NCBI GenBank assembly: GCA_958295645.1
Contig: OY282361.1
Span: forward strand, 1,578,501-1,642,500
DNA: 64,000 bases
Reading direction: 5' to 3'
DNA from: Longimicrobiales bacterium
Lineage (GTDB): Bacteria; Gemmatimonadota; Gemmatimonadetes; Longimicrobiales; Gaopeijiaceae
The notes beneath the pieces are model-generated. The model was given only the letters and a program-made list of their open reading frames with translations. It did no database searches and was not told the origin of the DNA. Both the position numbers and the translations under genes were made by a program. This document shows positions 52,404-62,788 of the stretch, one piece after another. Within the stretch, counting starts at the first letter, position 1. Every line of letters starts with the position of its first letter.

Positions 52404-54316
52404 AGGAGCACGTTGGCGACCCAGGCGCCGCCGTACGCCAGGGCCAGCATGTAGCCGAACTGAAGCGCGGGCCATCGCCAGCCTCCCGTCTCTCGCCTCA
52501 TCACAGCAACTGTGGACATGCACTGGAGCGCGAAGGCGAAGAAGACCAGCAACGCGACGGCCGCGCCCACGTCCAGGCTGCCCTGCAACGCCTCTTGCAG
52601 CTCCAGCGAACTCTCGTCCGCCGACTCGACGCCGTAGATCGTCCCCAGCGTGCCGACGATCACCTCCCGCGCGGCCAGCGACGTCACCAGGCCGATGCCG
52701 ATCCGCCAGTCGAAGCCCAACGGCTCCACCGCCGGTTCGATGAAGCGCCCGACCGCGCCCAGCGCACTGTCCTCGACCGTCGGCGCCGCGCCCTCGGGTC
52801 CCGCCGGGAACCGCGCCAGCAGCCACAGCACGACGCTCACGGTCATGATGATCTTGCCCACGCGCAACAGGAAGACCTTCGCGCGGCCCATCAGCCGGGC
52901 GCCCACGGAACGCAGCGTGGGCAGGCGGTAGGGCGGAAGCTCCATGACGAACGGCGCCGTGGGGTTCCGAAGTAGGCTGCGTTTGAGGAGGAACGCGGTC
53001 AGGACGGCGCCGCCCAGGCCGAGGGCGTAGAGGCCCAGCAGGGTGGCCGCGCGCTGCCCGAGGAATGGGCCGAGCAATGGTCCTTCGGGAATGAACGCGG
53101 CGATCAGGAGCGCGTAGACGGGCAGGCGGGCCGAGCAGGTCATGAACGGCGTCACGAAGATCGTGGCGATCCGGTCCTTCTCGTCTTCCACTGTGCGCGC
53201 GGCCATGATCGCGGGCACCGCGCAGGCGTATCCGGAGAGCAGCGGAAGGAAGGACTGGCCTTGCAGTCCCGCGCGTTGCATGAGCCGGTCCGCCACGACG
53301 GCGGCGCGCACCATGTACCCCGAGTCCTCCATGAGCGCGATGAAGAGGAACAGCGTAAGGATCTGCGGCAGGAACACGACCACCGACCCGACGCCCGCCC
53401 ATATCCCCTCGATCAGGAGCGAGCGGAACCACCCGTCCGGCAACACCGACCCGACCAGATCGCCCGCGCCGGCCACGACGGCCTCGGTTCCGTCGATGAG
53501 CGGGACCGCCCCCTTGAAGATGGCCTGGAAGACGACGAGCACCACGGCCAGGAAGACGACCGGACCCCAGAGGCGGTGAAGCACGAAGGCGTCGATGCGC
53601 TGGGTGGCCTTGGACGGAGCCGGCGGGCGGAAGGCGGCGGCCCGGCCGATGCCCTGGACGCGCTGGCGGCGGGCCTTGAACTGATCGACCAAGGGCAGCG
53701 GGCGGCCGCGCCGGTCCGAGGGCTCCATCGCGGCCACGACAGGGCACTCCTGGGTCTCCGGGCGAGCCGCGAGCACGGCGGCGAGGAAGTCGCGCACTGG
53801 AGCCAGGCTGGAGGCGTCGCGGGCGTTCACCAGCACCGCTTCGACTCCGAGTTTTTCGGCCAGGCCCGCCACGTCCAGCCCCCCGCCCCGCTCGTCCAGC
53901 TCGTCCGCCATCGTCAGCACGACGAGCGTCCGCAGGCCGAGCGCGAGCACCGGCTCCGCGATCATCAAGTGCGTCTCGAGACGGGTTGCGTCGAGCACCA
54001 TGACCACTGCGTCCGGGGGACGGCCGTCCTCCATCATCCCCAGTAGCACGTCGCGCGTCACCGTCTGGTCGGGACTGCGCGGAGACAGCCCGTGGATGCC
54101 GGGGAGATCGATCACATCGACAAGTCCCCCGGCCACCGAGGCCGCGCCCGAACGGCGCTCGACCGTCACCCCCGGGTAGTTCGCGACGCGCTGTCGCAAC
54201 CCCGTGAGCTGGTTGAAGAGCGTGGACTTGCCCGCATTGGGCGGCCCGACCAAGGCCACGCGAAGAGGGAGGCCTGCCAGGGAGGGGACGCTCGCCACGG
54301 AAGGGACGCCTGCCAC
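52400..54316 (-). CDS. feoB: Ferrous iron transporter FeoB
   Basis: A 638-residue GTPase-permease for Fe2+. G1 is GPPNAGKS (24-31), G3 DLPG (70-73). The membrane part has the two gate regions (EDSGYMVRAAVVADRLMQRAGL with PLLSGYACAVPAIMAAR, and TPFMTCSARLPVYALLIAAF). GTG 54316 is the chosen start; the first 18 codons come from a tandem repeat (see repeat), and GTG 54298 is an alternative. It lies 25 nt after feoA. Confidence 0.95.
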   Translation of the reverse strand: MAGVPSVASVPSLAGLPLRVALVGPPNAGKSTLFNQLTGLRQRVANYPGVTVERRSGAASVAGGLVDVIDLPGIHGLSPRSPDQTVTRDVLLGMMEDGRPPDAVVMVLDATRLETHLMIAEPVLALGLRTLVVLTMADELDERGGGLDVAGLAEKLGVEAVLVNARDASSLAPVRDFLAAVLAARPETQECPVVAAMEPSDRRGRPLPLVDQFKARRQRVQGIGRAAAFRPPAPSKATQRIDAFVLHRLWGPVVFLAVVLVVFQAIFKGAVPLIDGTEAVVAGAGDLVGSVLPDGWFRSLLIEGIWAGVGSVVVFLPQILTLFLFIALMEDSGYMVRAAVVADRLMQRAGLQGQSFLPLLSGYACAVPAIMAARTVEDEKDRIATIFVTPFMTCSARLPVYALLIAAFIPEGPLLGPFLGQRAATLLGLYALGLGGAVLTAFLLKRSLLRNPTAPFVMELPPYRLPTLRSVGARLMGRAKVFLLRVGKIIMTVSVVLWLLARFPAGPEGAAPTVEDSALGAVGRFIEPAVEPLGFDWRIGIGLVTSLAAREVIVGTLGTIYGVESADESSLELQEALQGSLDVGAAVALLVFFAFALQCMSTVAVMRRETGGWRWPALQFGYMLALAYGGAWVANVLL

Positions 54317-54322
54317 GGAGGA
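54272..54322 (-). repeat. 18-bp tandem repeat at the feoB start
   Basis: Three imperfect 18-bp units (plus-strand pattern GCCTGCCACGGAGGGGAC) encode VAGVPS, VASVPS and LAGLPL at the very N-terminus of FeoB. The start codon falls inside the array, so unit number would alter the N-terminus. Confidence 0.75.
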
Positions 54323-54341
54323 GCGGCGTTCTACTTGAAGC

Positions 54342-54788
54342 CTAGTTCGCGTCCAGGAGCCCCATGGCTTCTTGAGCGCTGCGCACGCACAAGCATGTGG
54401 CCGTCTCTCTTCGCAACGCGACTAGGGAGCCGTCCACGCGGCACACGAGCGGCCCGTCCCCGGGAGCGTAGTGGAGCGGACAGAGCCGGCACCCGGGCAC
54501 GATGCCCCTTTCCAGCAACGGTTCCACCTCGTCGCCGGCCAAGTCGATCCGCACGAGAACCACCTCTTCCTCGAGCGGGACGTTGGCCAACATCCGCACG
54601 GAGGCCTCGGGAGCCAGCGGTTCCTCGGCGGCAAGCAACGCCTCGCCGGCGGCCCGCCTATTGGCCGAGCCCGGCCGCTCGGCCGAAACCCGCTCCTCGG
54701 CGGCGTCCGGCTTGAGTCTTTCTTCCACGCTGTCCTCCGGGAGGTCGCCCGAACGCGGCTCTGCGCTGGCTGGGCTGGGACCGGCCAC
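54342..54788 (-). CDS. feoA: FeoA-domain protein
   Basis: A 148-residue protein. The C-terminal part (about 64-140) is an SH3-like FeoA domain (VPLEEEVVLVRIDLAGDEV, LLERGIVPGCRLCPLHY, VDGSLVALRRETATCLCV). The first 60 residues are charged, low-complexity and not part of the family. FeoA assists FeoB. GTG 54788 start; the real start could be further in. First gene of the feoA-feoB-binding protein-permease-ATPase run. Confidence 0.82.
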   Translation of the reverse strand: MAGPSPASAEPRSGDLPEDSVEERLKPDAAEERVSAERPGSANRRAAGEALLAAEEPLAPEASVRMLANVPLEEEVVLVRIDLAGDEVEPLLERGIVPGCRLCPLHYAPGDGPLVCRVDGSLVALRRETATCLCVRSAQEAMGLLDAN

Positions 54789-54930
54789 GACCGCGGGCCT
54801 AGTCCGGAACGTTGCCGCGACCGATGCAACTATGGTAAAGCCCAGCCGCCGAAACGGAAAGGCCGCCGTGTTCCGGCCGGCCTGCCTCTCGCCCCGGCCC
54901 TCCAGCCCGAAGTCCTCGGCGCCGGCGCCG

Positions 54931-55536
54931 TCATGCCGCAGCGCCGAGCCCCACTACCGCCAACGCGAAGGCCGTGGCCAGCGGGACGACCAAGTTGTCG
55001 TCCAGGCCGGTCGGAGACACCTCCAGGATTGCGACGGCGGCCGCGACCGGGAAAGCTACGAGGCCGACGAACGGGGCCAGCACGGCGGCAGCCGCGAGAA
55101 AGAAGACGCCGGCGCCCTCCCACGTTCCGGTTCCCACGGGGCGCTTGCCCCATAGGCGCCCCGCGACGCCGGCGGCCGGATCGGCGACGGCGAGCACCAG
55201 GAGGGACGGGACGAACACGGGCGCCGGGGCCAAGAGGGACAGGACCAGAGCGCTCGCCAAGTACCAGGTGGAGGATGCGATCCTGCGCGCCTCGCGGGGA
55301 GAGGCCAGCGCAGAGAGCCGTCGGAAGAAGGCGGTGTTGGCCGCCGGGTGGATCAACCGGACGACGTCCAGAGTCGCGGCCGCCAGCGCCAAGGCGGCAA
55401 ACGTCCAGCGCACCGGAGACGAGTTGGGGCCGGCGACCCCGGCGAATCCGGCCATGGCCACGCCCCCGGCGGCGTGAAACACCCGTCGCCAGGGTTGCAG
55501 GCCGCGGGTCCGGCGAACCAGAGCGTCGAACTCCAT
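54931..55536 (-). CDS. Dolichol/phytol kinase-like membrane protein
   Basis: A 201-residue membrane protein of the CTP-dependent lipid kinase fold. The hallmark is LVLAVADPAAGVAGRLWGKR followed by GTGTWEGAGVFFLAAAAV and EVSPTGLDDNLVVPLATA. It would phosphorylate a polyprenol, phytol or diacylglycerol with CTP; the exact lipid is unknown. ATG 55536 gives the expected start (MEFDALVRRTRG). Divergent from the TonB receptor. Confidence 0.8.
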   Translation of the reverse strand: MEFDALVRRTRGLQPWRRVFHAAGGVAMAGFAGVAGPNSSPVRWTFAALALAAATLDVVRLIHPAANTAFFRRLSALASPREARRIASSTWYLASALVLSLLAPAPVFVPSLLVLAVADPAAGVAGRLWGKRPVGTGTWEGAGVFFLAAAAVLAPFVGLVAFPVAAAVAILEVSPTGLDDNLVVPLATAFALAVVGLGAAA

Positions 55537-55714
55537 GCGGCAATCTAGCGCGTCTCGCACCAAGACCGTTGCCGATCGGTTGCCAAGCCGCTTCGCGGAT
55601 CCGTTACACAACCGGGGCATGGGCCGTTACCTCGCCCGTCCAAGTTCTCCTCGGCAACCCTGCGTCCCCGGAAGGAAGAGGACGCCCGTCCAGCGAAGGA
55701 GACGAAGGAATTCG

Positions 55715-58519
55715 ATGAAGAACCAAGCCCCAGCGCGCCTCCTCCCGTTCGCGGCCCTCGCCGTTGCGGCGGCTTGGACGCTTCCCGCAGCCGCGCAGAC
55801 GGGCAAGATCGTGGGGCGCGTCGTGGACGGGCAGACCGCGCAGCCCATCGCCTCCGCGCAAGTCTCGCTGAGCGACCAGTCGGCCGGGTACGTCTCGGGC
55901 ATCGACGGACGCTTCGTGCTGCGGGAGGTGCCGCCGGGGGACCACTCCCTCGTCGTGCAGATGATCGGATACGCGCCCAAGACGGTCACGGGCGTGGCCG
56001 TGCAGCCGGACGAAGTCGTCACCTTGGACGTGTCGCTGTCGCTCCAAGCGGCGGCGCTGGAGCTCGAGGGCATCACCGTCTCCTCGGCGATCGAGGCCGG
56101 GACGACGGTCGCCCTGCTGGCGGAACGCGCGTCCGAGTCCTTCGTGGTGGACGCCATCGGCGCCGACCAGATCGCCAGGTCGCCGGACGGAGACGCCGCG
56201 GCGGCGCTCAAGCGCGTTCCGGGGCTGTCGGTGGTGGACGGAAAGTTCGCCTACGTGCGGGGCCTGGGCGAGCGCTACAGCGCCACCACTCTCAACGGCG
56301 CTCCGCTGGCCTCGCCCATGCCCGACCGCAAGGCGGCGCCCCTGGACATCGTGCCGTCGGGCCTGCTGGAGTCCATCGTCACGGCCAAGAGCTACTCGCC
56401 GGACCAGCCGGGCGACTACGCCGGCGGCTTGGTCGATCTGCGCACCAAGAACTTCCCGGCGCGCCGGCTGTTCAAGGTCGAGGCGTCGACCAGCTACAAC
56501 ACCGTCGCCTCCTTCCAAGAGGGGCTTCGCTATGCCGGCGGCGGGCTGGACTTCCTGGGCTTCGACGACGGTTCGCGCGCGCTTCCGGCCTTGGTGCCGA
56601 CCAACCAGCGAGTGATCTATCCCAACTTCTCCCGGGGCGACCTGGAGCGTTTTGGCGAGTCGTTCGGCGGCAACTGGGGACCCGTCTCCAGCAACCTGCC
56701 TCCGAACGGATCGCTCGGCGTCTCCTACGGCGACGACTTGGAGGTGTTCGGACGCTCCCTGGGATTGCTGGCCTCGGCCAGCTACGCCAACTCGTTCAGC
56801 CAGCGGGACGGCATCGTCGAGAGGGTGTTCGCGGCGGCGGGCGCGGCCGACCCGGAAGTGGACTACGGCGGCGAGGCCACGACCCGGTCCGTCTCGCTGG
56901 GCGGCCTGGCCAACCTCTCCTACGAACTCACGCCCACAGACCGCATCACGGCCAACTTCGTCTACAACCGCCTCATGGACGACGAGGCGAGGCGCTACCA
57001 GGGCTTCAACCTGGACGCCAACGCCAACCTGCGGAACTACCGTCTCCGCTTCCTGGCCCAGACGCTTGCGAACTCGCAGCTGAAGGGCGAGCACCTGCTC
57101 GGCTTTCTCGCGAACGCCAAGGTGGACTGGACCGCCGCTTGGTCGCGCGCCAGCCGCGAGGAGCCGAACACGAGGGAGGTTCTCTACCGCGAACAGGACG
57201 ACCAGTTCCTGTTCGAGAACTTCGTTTCGTCCGGGTCCATCTTCCACCAGAACTTGGTGGACGACACCTACAGCGGATCCGCCGACCTCGCCGTCCCCTT
57301 CAAGTTGGGAGGAGACAGGAGCGGCTCCATAGCTCTGGGGGGGCGAGTCAGCGCGAAGCGGCGCGACGCCTTCACACGCCGCTTCCGGTTCCTGCTCGTC
57401 TCCGACGCCTCCATCGATCGCGCCTGGGGACCCAACGACCTCTTCACGGCCGCCACGATCGGCTCGGACGGGTTCGAGTTGCAGGAGGCCACGTTCCGTC
57501 CCGACAACTACGAGGCGATCGAGGACGTCGCTGCCGGCTACGTCAAGCTGGTAGCTCAACTCGCGCAGTCGCTCAAGCTGATGACGGGAGTTCGCATGGA
57601 GTCGGTCGTGCAAGAGGTGACGCCCCTCGATCTCTTCGATGTCGGCCGGCCTCCCTTGGACGGCGCGCAGCTGGACAACACCGACTTCCTGCCCGTGCTG
57701 AGCCTCACGTTCGGACTGCGCGAGAACATGAACTTGCGCCTGAGCGGCTCGCAGACGCTGGCGCGCCCACAACTCCGCGAACTGGCGCCGTTCGCTTACG
57801 CGGACTACGCCGGGGGCCATCTCACGGTGGGCAACCCCCAACTGGTGCGCTCGACGATTCGCAACTTCGACACGCGTTGGGAGGCCTTCCTCGGCAACGG
57901 CGGGCTGATCGCCGCCAGTGCTTTCTACAAGACGTTCGACAACCCCATCGAGGTCTCCGTCCTGCCCAGCTCCGAGCTCCTGAAGACCTGGGTGAACGGA
58001 GGCGCCGCCAACAACTACGGCGTCGAGCTGGAACTCAAGACCGATCTCGGCTTCATCTCGTCCGGACTGCAATCGCTGACGCTCAACAGCAACGTGACCC
58101 TCGTTCGGTCCCAGGTGAACATGCCGGACGTAATCCGCATCTACGTGCCCGGCGAGGGCGGCACCGACTTGCCCGTGGTGCCCAAGAACCGGGCGTTGCA
58201 GGGCCAGTCCCCCTATGTGGCGAACGTCGATGTCGGGTACCAGTCCGAGTCCGGCCGATCCCGGGTCACCTTGTTGTTCAACCGCTTCGGCCGCCGAATC
58301 GATGCTGTGGGAGGCCAATCCACGCCGGAGGTCTTCGAAGAGCCGCGGACGCAGCTCGACTTGGTGCTCGAACACGTTCTGCTCAACGGCATGAGCCTGA
58401 AGCTCTCGGCGAGCCGTCTCGTCGGCCACGTCGTCGAATTCACGCAGGGCGACGGCGTGCTTCGCAGGTGGGACTCCGGACGCACCGTCTCTTTTTCGAT
58501 CAGCTGGGAGGCACGATGA
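55715..58519 (+). CDS. TonB-dependent receptor with CarboxypepD_reg domain
   Basis: A 934-residue outer-membrane receptor. The signal peptide is LLPFAALAVAAAWTLPAAAQ. A CarboxypepD_reg sandwich (GKIVGRVVDGQTAQPIASAQ to IGYAPKTV) precedes the plug domain (DAAAALKRVPGLSVVDGKFA, YVRGLGERYSATTLNG). The barrel runs to the C-terminal strand ending SFSISWEAR. AAGGAG-type bases lie 10-20 nt before ATG 55715. The stop overlaps the next gene as ATGA. The ligand is unknown; see the finding on the four-gene cluster. Confidence 0.93.
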   Translation: MKNQAPARLLPFAALAVAAAWTLPAAAQTGKIVGRVVDGQTAQPIASAQVSLSDQSAGYVSGIDGRFVLREVPPGDHSLVVQMIGYAPKTVTGVAVQPDEVVTLDVSLSLQAAALELEGITVSSAIEAGTTVALLAERASESFVVDAIGADQIARSPDGDAAAALKRVPGLSVVDGKFAYVRGLGERYSATTLNGAPLASPMPDRKAAPLDIVPSGLLESIVTAKSYSPDQPGDYAGGLVDLRTKNFPARRLFKVEASTSYNTVASFQEGLRYAGGGLDFLGFDDGSRALPALVPTNQRVIYPNFSRGDLERFGESFGGNWGPVSSNLPPNGSLGVSYGDDLEVFGRSLGLLASASYANSFSQRDGIVERVFAAAGAADPEVDYGGEATTRSVSLGGLANLSYELTPTDRITANFVYNRLMDDEARRYQGFNLDANANLRNYRLRFLAQTLANSQLKGEHLLGFLANAKVDWTAAWSRASREEPNTREVLYREQDDQFLFENFVSSGSIFHQNLVDDTYSGSADLAVPFKLGGDRSGSIALGGRVSAKRRDAFTRRFRFLLVSDASIDRAWGPNDLFTAATIGSDGFELQEATFRPDNYEAIEDVAAGYVKLVAQLAQSLKLMTGVRMESVVQEVTPLDLFDVGRPPLDGAQLDNTDFLPVLSLTFGLRENMNLRLSGSQTLARPQLRELAPFAYADYAGGHLTVGNPQLVRSTIRNFDTRWEAFLGNGGLIAASAFYKTFDNPIEVSVLPSSELLKTWVNGGAANNYGVELELKTDLGFISSGLQSLTLNSNVTLVRSQVNMPDVIRIYVPGEGGTDLPVVPKNRALQGQSPYVANVDVGYQSESGRSRVTLLFNRFGRRIDAVGGQSTPEVFEEPRTQLDLVLEHVLLNGMSLKLSASRLVGHVVEFTQGDGVLRRWDSGRTVSFSISWEAR

Positions 58520-59820
58520 TTCGCGCGACCCGCATGGCGCTTGGAGCGCTCGTTGCAGCCGGAACGGCGGCGGCCGCCTGCGGCAGCCCCACGACGCGCC
58601 CCGAGGCGACCCGGCCGCTGGAGGAACAAGTTCTCGGAGCCAGCCTTCGCGGCGTGATCACGGGGACACGCACGCTTCACGCCGACACGACCTATCTGCT
58701 CCAAGGCGTCGTGACGGTGGCCGACGGCGGCGAGCTTCGCATTCCGGCAGGCACCGTCGTCAAGGGCGACGTGTCGGTGCAGCCCACCGCCCTGATCGTG
58801 CGGACGGGCGGCAAGCTGTTCTCGGAAGGCGCCGCCGACGCGCCGGTCGTGTTCACCAGCAGTTCCCCGGCTGGCGAGCGGCGTCCCGGCGACTGGGGCG
58901 GGGTGGTGATCAACGGGAAGTCGCTGTGCAACTTCCCCGCCAAAGCCTGCGTGGGCGAAGGATCTTCGGGCACGTACGGCGGCGGCGACCGCGACGACGA
59001 CAGCGGAGTCGTCACGTATACCCGCATCGAGTTCGCGGGCTACGAGATCTCGCTCGGCAACGAACTCAATGCCCTGACCCTGAACGGCGTCGGCGCCGGC
59101 ACCCAGATCAGCCATGTGCAGACCAACGTCGGCTTGGACGACGGCATCGAGTTCTTCGGGGGGACGGTCGATCTCAAGTACGCGCTCGTCACCAACGCAT
59201 CCGACGACAGCTTCGACTACTCGACCGGCTGGCAGGGCCGGGGGCAGTTCTGGATCGCGCAACAGGACCCCGACGACGCGAACAACGGCATCGAGGTGGA
59301 CGGCAACGAAGACGACTACAACGCCACGCCGTTCACCGCCCCCGTCATCTACAACATCACGCTCGTGGGCAACGGTTCCGGCGGGGAGGGCGGGACGGAG
59401 TCCGACGTGGGGCTGCACCTCCGGCGCGGCGCAGCGGGCGCTCTCTACAACGCGGTCGTGCTCGGCTTCGGCGACACGGGTCTGGACGTGGACAATCAGG
59501 AGACTCTGGACAACGGACTCGAGCTGCGCAATTCGGTGCTGGCCGACAACAAGACTGCGTTCTCGGCGGACGACGACGGGTTCGAGGACGCCTTCTTCAA
59601 CACGTCGGACTGGGGCAACCGAATCGTGGAGGACGCGATGCTGGCCGATCCGTACAACCGCGACGCCCCGGACTTCACGCCGCAGGCGGGTTCGCCGCTG
59701 CTCACGGGCGCGGCCACGCCGCCGAACGACGACTTCTTCACCGCGACGGACTACATCGGCGCCGCGGATCCGGACGGTCCGAAGTGGTGGACCGGATGGA
59801 CGTCCTTCGTGCGCAACTAG
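58516..59820 (+). CDS. Parallel beta-helix lipoprotein next to the receptor
   Basis: A 434-residue lipoprotein (AAAAC near residue 22). It has repeats such as TLNGVGAGTQISHVQTNVG and LKYALVTNASDDSFDYSTGW, and ends FTATDYIGAADPDGPKWWTG, a layout of right-handed beta-helix proteins that often follow TonB receptors. The N-terminal strand pattern LLQGVVTVADGGELRIPAGT is the typical start. ATG overlaps the receptor stop, so the two are coupled. A role in ligand capture at the surface is inferred. Confidence 0.85.
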   Translation: MIRATRMALGALVAAGTAAAACGSPTTRPEATRPLEEQVLGASLRGVITGTRTLHADTTYLLQGVVTVADGGELRIPAGTVVKGDVSVQPTALIVRTGGKLFSEGAADAPVVFTSSSPAGERRPGDWGGVVINGKSLCNFPAKACVGEGSSGTYGGGDRDDDSGVVTYTRIEFAGYEISLGNELNALTLNGVGAGTQISHVQTNVGLDDGIEFFGGTVDLKYALVTNASDDSFDYSTGWQGRGQFWIAQQDPDDANNGIEVDGNEDDYNATPFTAPVIYNITLVGNGSGGEGGTESDVGLHLRRGAAGALYNAVVLGFGDTGLDVDNQETLDNGLELRNSVLADNKTAFSADDDGFEDAFFNTSDWGNRIVEDAMLADPYNRDAPDFTPQAGSPLLTGAATPPNDDFFTATDYIGAADPDGPKWWTGWTSFVRN

Positions 59821-59859
59821 GCCGACCCGGATCAACACGAGAATCGACGCGTTCGGCCC

Positions 59860-60453
59860 GTGAGACTTCTCTTCGCCGGAGTTGGCGAAGCCCCTTGCCT
59901 GCGCGGCCCTCTTGGGCTGGCCGGGCGCCGGGTCCAAACCGCGTTTCTGGGCTGTGTCGCCGTGCTCGCCGGCAGCTGCGGCGGCCAGCCCTTTCCAGGT
60001 TCCGCGAAGAGCCTGGACGATCTGGGGCGGGGCGTGATGGACGCCTTCGAGCGCGAGGACAGGCACGCCTTGGAGCGCTACCGTCTCACCGAGAGCGAGC
60101 ACAACGAGGTCGTGTGGCCGGAATTTCCGGCTGCGCAGGCGGAGCACCCGTTTCCGGTCGACCTGGCTTGGCGCAACATCCAGTTGCGCAACCAACAAGC
60201 CGTTCGCAGGGCGTCCTCGGCGTTGGCGACGGCCCGGCGCATGGGGCCGGTCGAAACTCGGGGCGTGGACTGCGAAGGCGAGACGGCGTCGTTCGGGACG
60301 TTCGCGGTCCACACGGACTGTTACGTTCGTTTCGGGGTCGCGGGAAGGCCCTACAAGATGCAGTTGTTCAAGGACGTGCTCGTCCGGCAGGGAGGATACA
60401 AGATCTTTCGCTACTACGACGAAGAGCCCGAGGCCGCGACGACCGGACGGTGA
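59860..60453 (+). CDS. Small exported lipoprotein, unknown function
   Basis: A 197-residue product with a hydrophobic signal (FLGCVAVLAGSC, lipid Cys40) and an ordinary soluble domain (VMDAFEREDRHALERYRLT, CYVRFGVAGRPYKMQLFKD, GYKIFRYYD). GTG start 39 nt after the beta-helix gene. No family was recognised. It lies between the receptor cluster and a response regulator, so it may belong to the same unit. Confidence 0.65.
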   Translation: MRLLFAGVGEAPCLRGPLGLAGRRVQTAFLGCVAVLAGSCGGQPFPGSAKSLDDLGRGVMDAFEREDRHALERYRLTESEHNEVVWPEFPAAQAEHPFPVDLAWRNIQLRNQQAVRRASSALATARRMGPVETRGVDCEGETASFGTFAVHTDCYVRFGVAGRPYKMQLFKDVLVRQGGYKIFRYYDEEPEAATTGR

Positions 60454-60455
60454 CT

Positions 60456-61256
<801 letters not shown>

Positions 61257-61291
61257 CGGCGCGGAACTCCCCCCGGCCCGGCCTCCGGCGA

Positions 61292-62662
61292 CTACCTCAA
61301 TTCCGGCGGCAGCCTCTTGAGCGCCAACGTCGGCTGGTCCAAGGCGTCGATCTCGACATACGCCGCCAAGCCGTCCGGGCCCAGCGCCAGGGGCAACGCT
61401 TCGTCTTCGGCGGCGAACGTGCCGGCATACCGGCCGTCCCGGGTCAACACGTCCACGAGGCCGCGCGCGTCTTCGTCCCAGGGCGTGTCTTCGCTGGTGC
61501 GCTCCACCCATATGGCGTCGCCCCAACCGGCCTTCACCTGCCTGACCGCCGAAATCTCCTCATAGAACCTCATGTCGTCGATCTGATCCTCGAGCATCTG
61601 CCTCATCTGCGCCATCATCTCCGCTCGGAGGCCGCCCGTCGCCGCCTCCTCTTCCAGTCGTTCGCGCATTGCCTCCCTGGTCCGCTGGCGAATTCGGCGG
61701 TTCACCGGAATGGCCTCGAACGGGCGACGCAGAATCATGTCCACCTCCCCGCCGGCGGAGACGACCTTGATCGCATACGCCGTGGAATCCGAAAACACGA
61801 TGGTTCCGTCCGCGGCGACGTCGTAGCGAACCTGAGGGGCGAACGTACGTGCCACGCTAACCGACATGCCTCCCATTTCGACTTCCGACTCGTTCCCGGG
61901 CGGAGGGCGCCAAACGGCCAACATGGTGTCCGCCGTGGCAACCTCTCCATCGAGTCCGATGCGTTCAAGAACGGCCCCCGCCGACGTCCGCATCTCGCCT
62001 TCCTCGATCCTCGAAACATCCAAGACGACTTCTCGCACGGAGATCAAGTCGTCGCCCCTTCGGCCGGGCCGAGCGCTCCGTCCCACATGGGCGAGCATCG
62101 CCATCCCGGCGGCGGCTTCGCCGTCCCCCATTTTCACTAGGCGCTCGAAAGTCCCGTCCCGGCCGAATATCTGGTAGGCGCCGTGGAAGACGTCGAACGC
62201 GGCAACCCGGCCGCCAGAAATGGGCGCAACGTGACCAAGCCCCGTGAACTCTCCCGGCCCCTGCCCCGGGCGACCGATTTCGTGGACGGTTCCGTCCTCC
62301 CACACGGCCAGGAGGCGGCTCGCCAAGTCCAGCCCTTGGTCGATCACGTACAGGGTTCCGTCGTCGCCGAAGTGGCCCGCAACAATGTCGGTGAAGAGCG
62401 CGTCGGATCCGCCGATGCGCCGGACCTCCTCGAAGTCGAACGTCAGGGAGACGTCCTTCGCGGGCAGGTCCAGGGTGGATTGCGCCGGGAGCGGCGCAGC
62501 GGCGCGAGGCATGGCGGCGAGAGCAGGCGACGGCGCGACGGACGGGGGCTCGGCAACCAGCGGCGCGGCGAGCAGGGCCAGAGCGGCTGCGATGCCGAGG
62601 ACGGAGGCGGCCCGGATCACGCCGGGGCTGGAGGGGCGGGTCGATTGGTGGGGCATCGTCAT
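61292..62662 (-). CDS. Exported six-bladed beta-propeller protein
   Basis: A 456-residue protein with a signal peptide (VLGIAAALALLAAPLVAEPP). The propeller pattern begins FTDIVAGHFGDDGTLYVIDQ and continues with GQGPGEFTGLGHVAPI and VAAFDVFHGAYQIFGRDGTF; late, AVRQVKAGWGDAIWVER. A helical insert (TREAMRERLEEEAATGG, MAQMRQMLEDQIDDM) interrupts the blades. Common in related phyla, function unknown. ATG 62662 starts the signal; ATG 62656 is also possible. Confidence 0.75.
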   Translation of the reverse strand: MTMPHQSTRPSSPGVIRAASVLGIAAALALLAAPLVAEPPSVAPSPALAAMPRAAAPLPAQSTLDLPAKDVSLTFDFEEVRRIGGSDALFTDIVAGHFGDDGTLYVIDQGLDLASRLLAVWEDGTVHEIGRPGQGPGEFTGLGHVAPISGGRVAAFDVFHGAYQIFGRDGTFERLVKMGDGEAAAGMAMLAHVGRSARPGRRGDDLISVREVVLDVSRIEEGEMRTSAGAVLERIGLDGEVATADTMLAVWRPPPGNESEVEMGGMSVSVARTFAPQVRYDVAADGTIVFSDSTAYAIKVVSAGGEVDMILRRPFEAIPVNRRIRQRTREAMRERLEEEAATGGLRAEMMAQMRQMLEDQIDDMRFYEEISAVRQVKAGWGDAIWVERTSEDTPWDEDARGLVDVLTRDGRYAGTFAAEDEALPLALGPDGLAAYVEIDALDQPTLALKRLPPELR

Positions 62663-62788
62663 GTTATCGTGGGGCGGATGGATTGGATGGTCCTTCGGGA
62701 GCGCCGGACGAAGGAAAGACAGGAGCGCCGAAGGATGGCAAAACATGGCGGAAGAGTCGCGCCCGGTCGTCATCAGGCGGTCATGACG

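Noticed and set aside
55604-58429. A 941-codon open frame on the minus strand opposite the TonB receptor
   Set aside because: It mirrors the receptor frame; its composition (rich in V, R, H, Q) and lack of any domain mark it as a shadow of GC-rich codon use.
58213-60312. A 699-codon minus-strand frame opposite the beta-helix lipoprotein
   Set aside because: No domain, shadow composition, and it crosses the strongly supported ATGA junction of the opposite strand.
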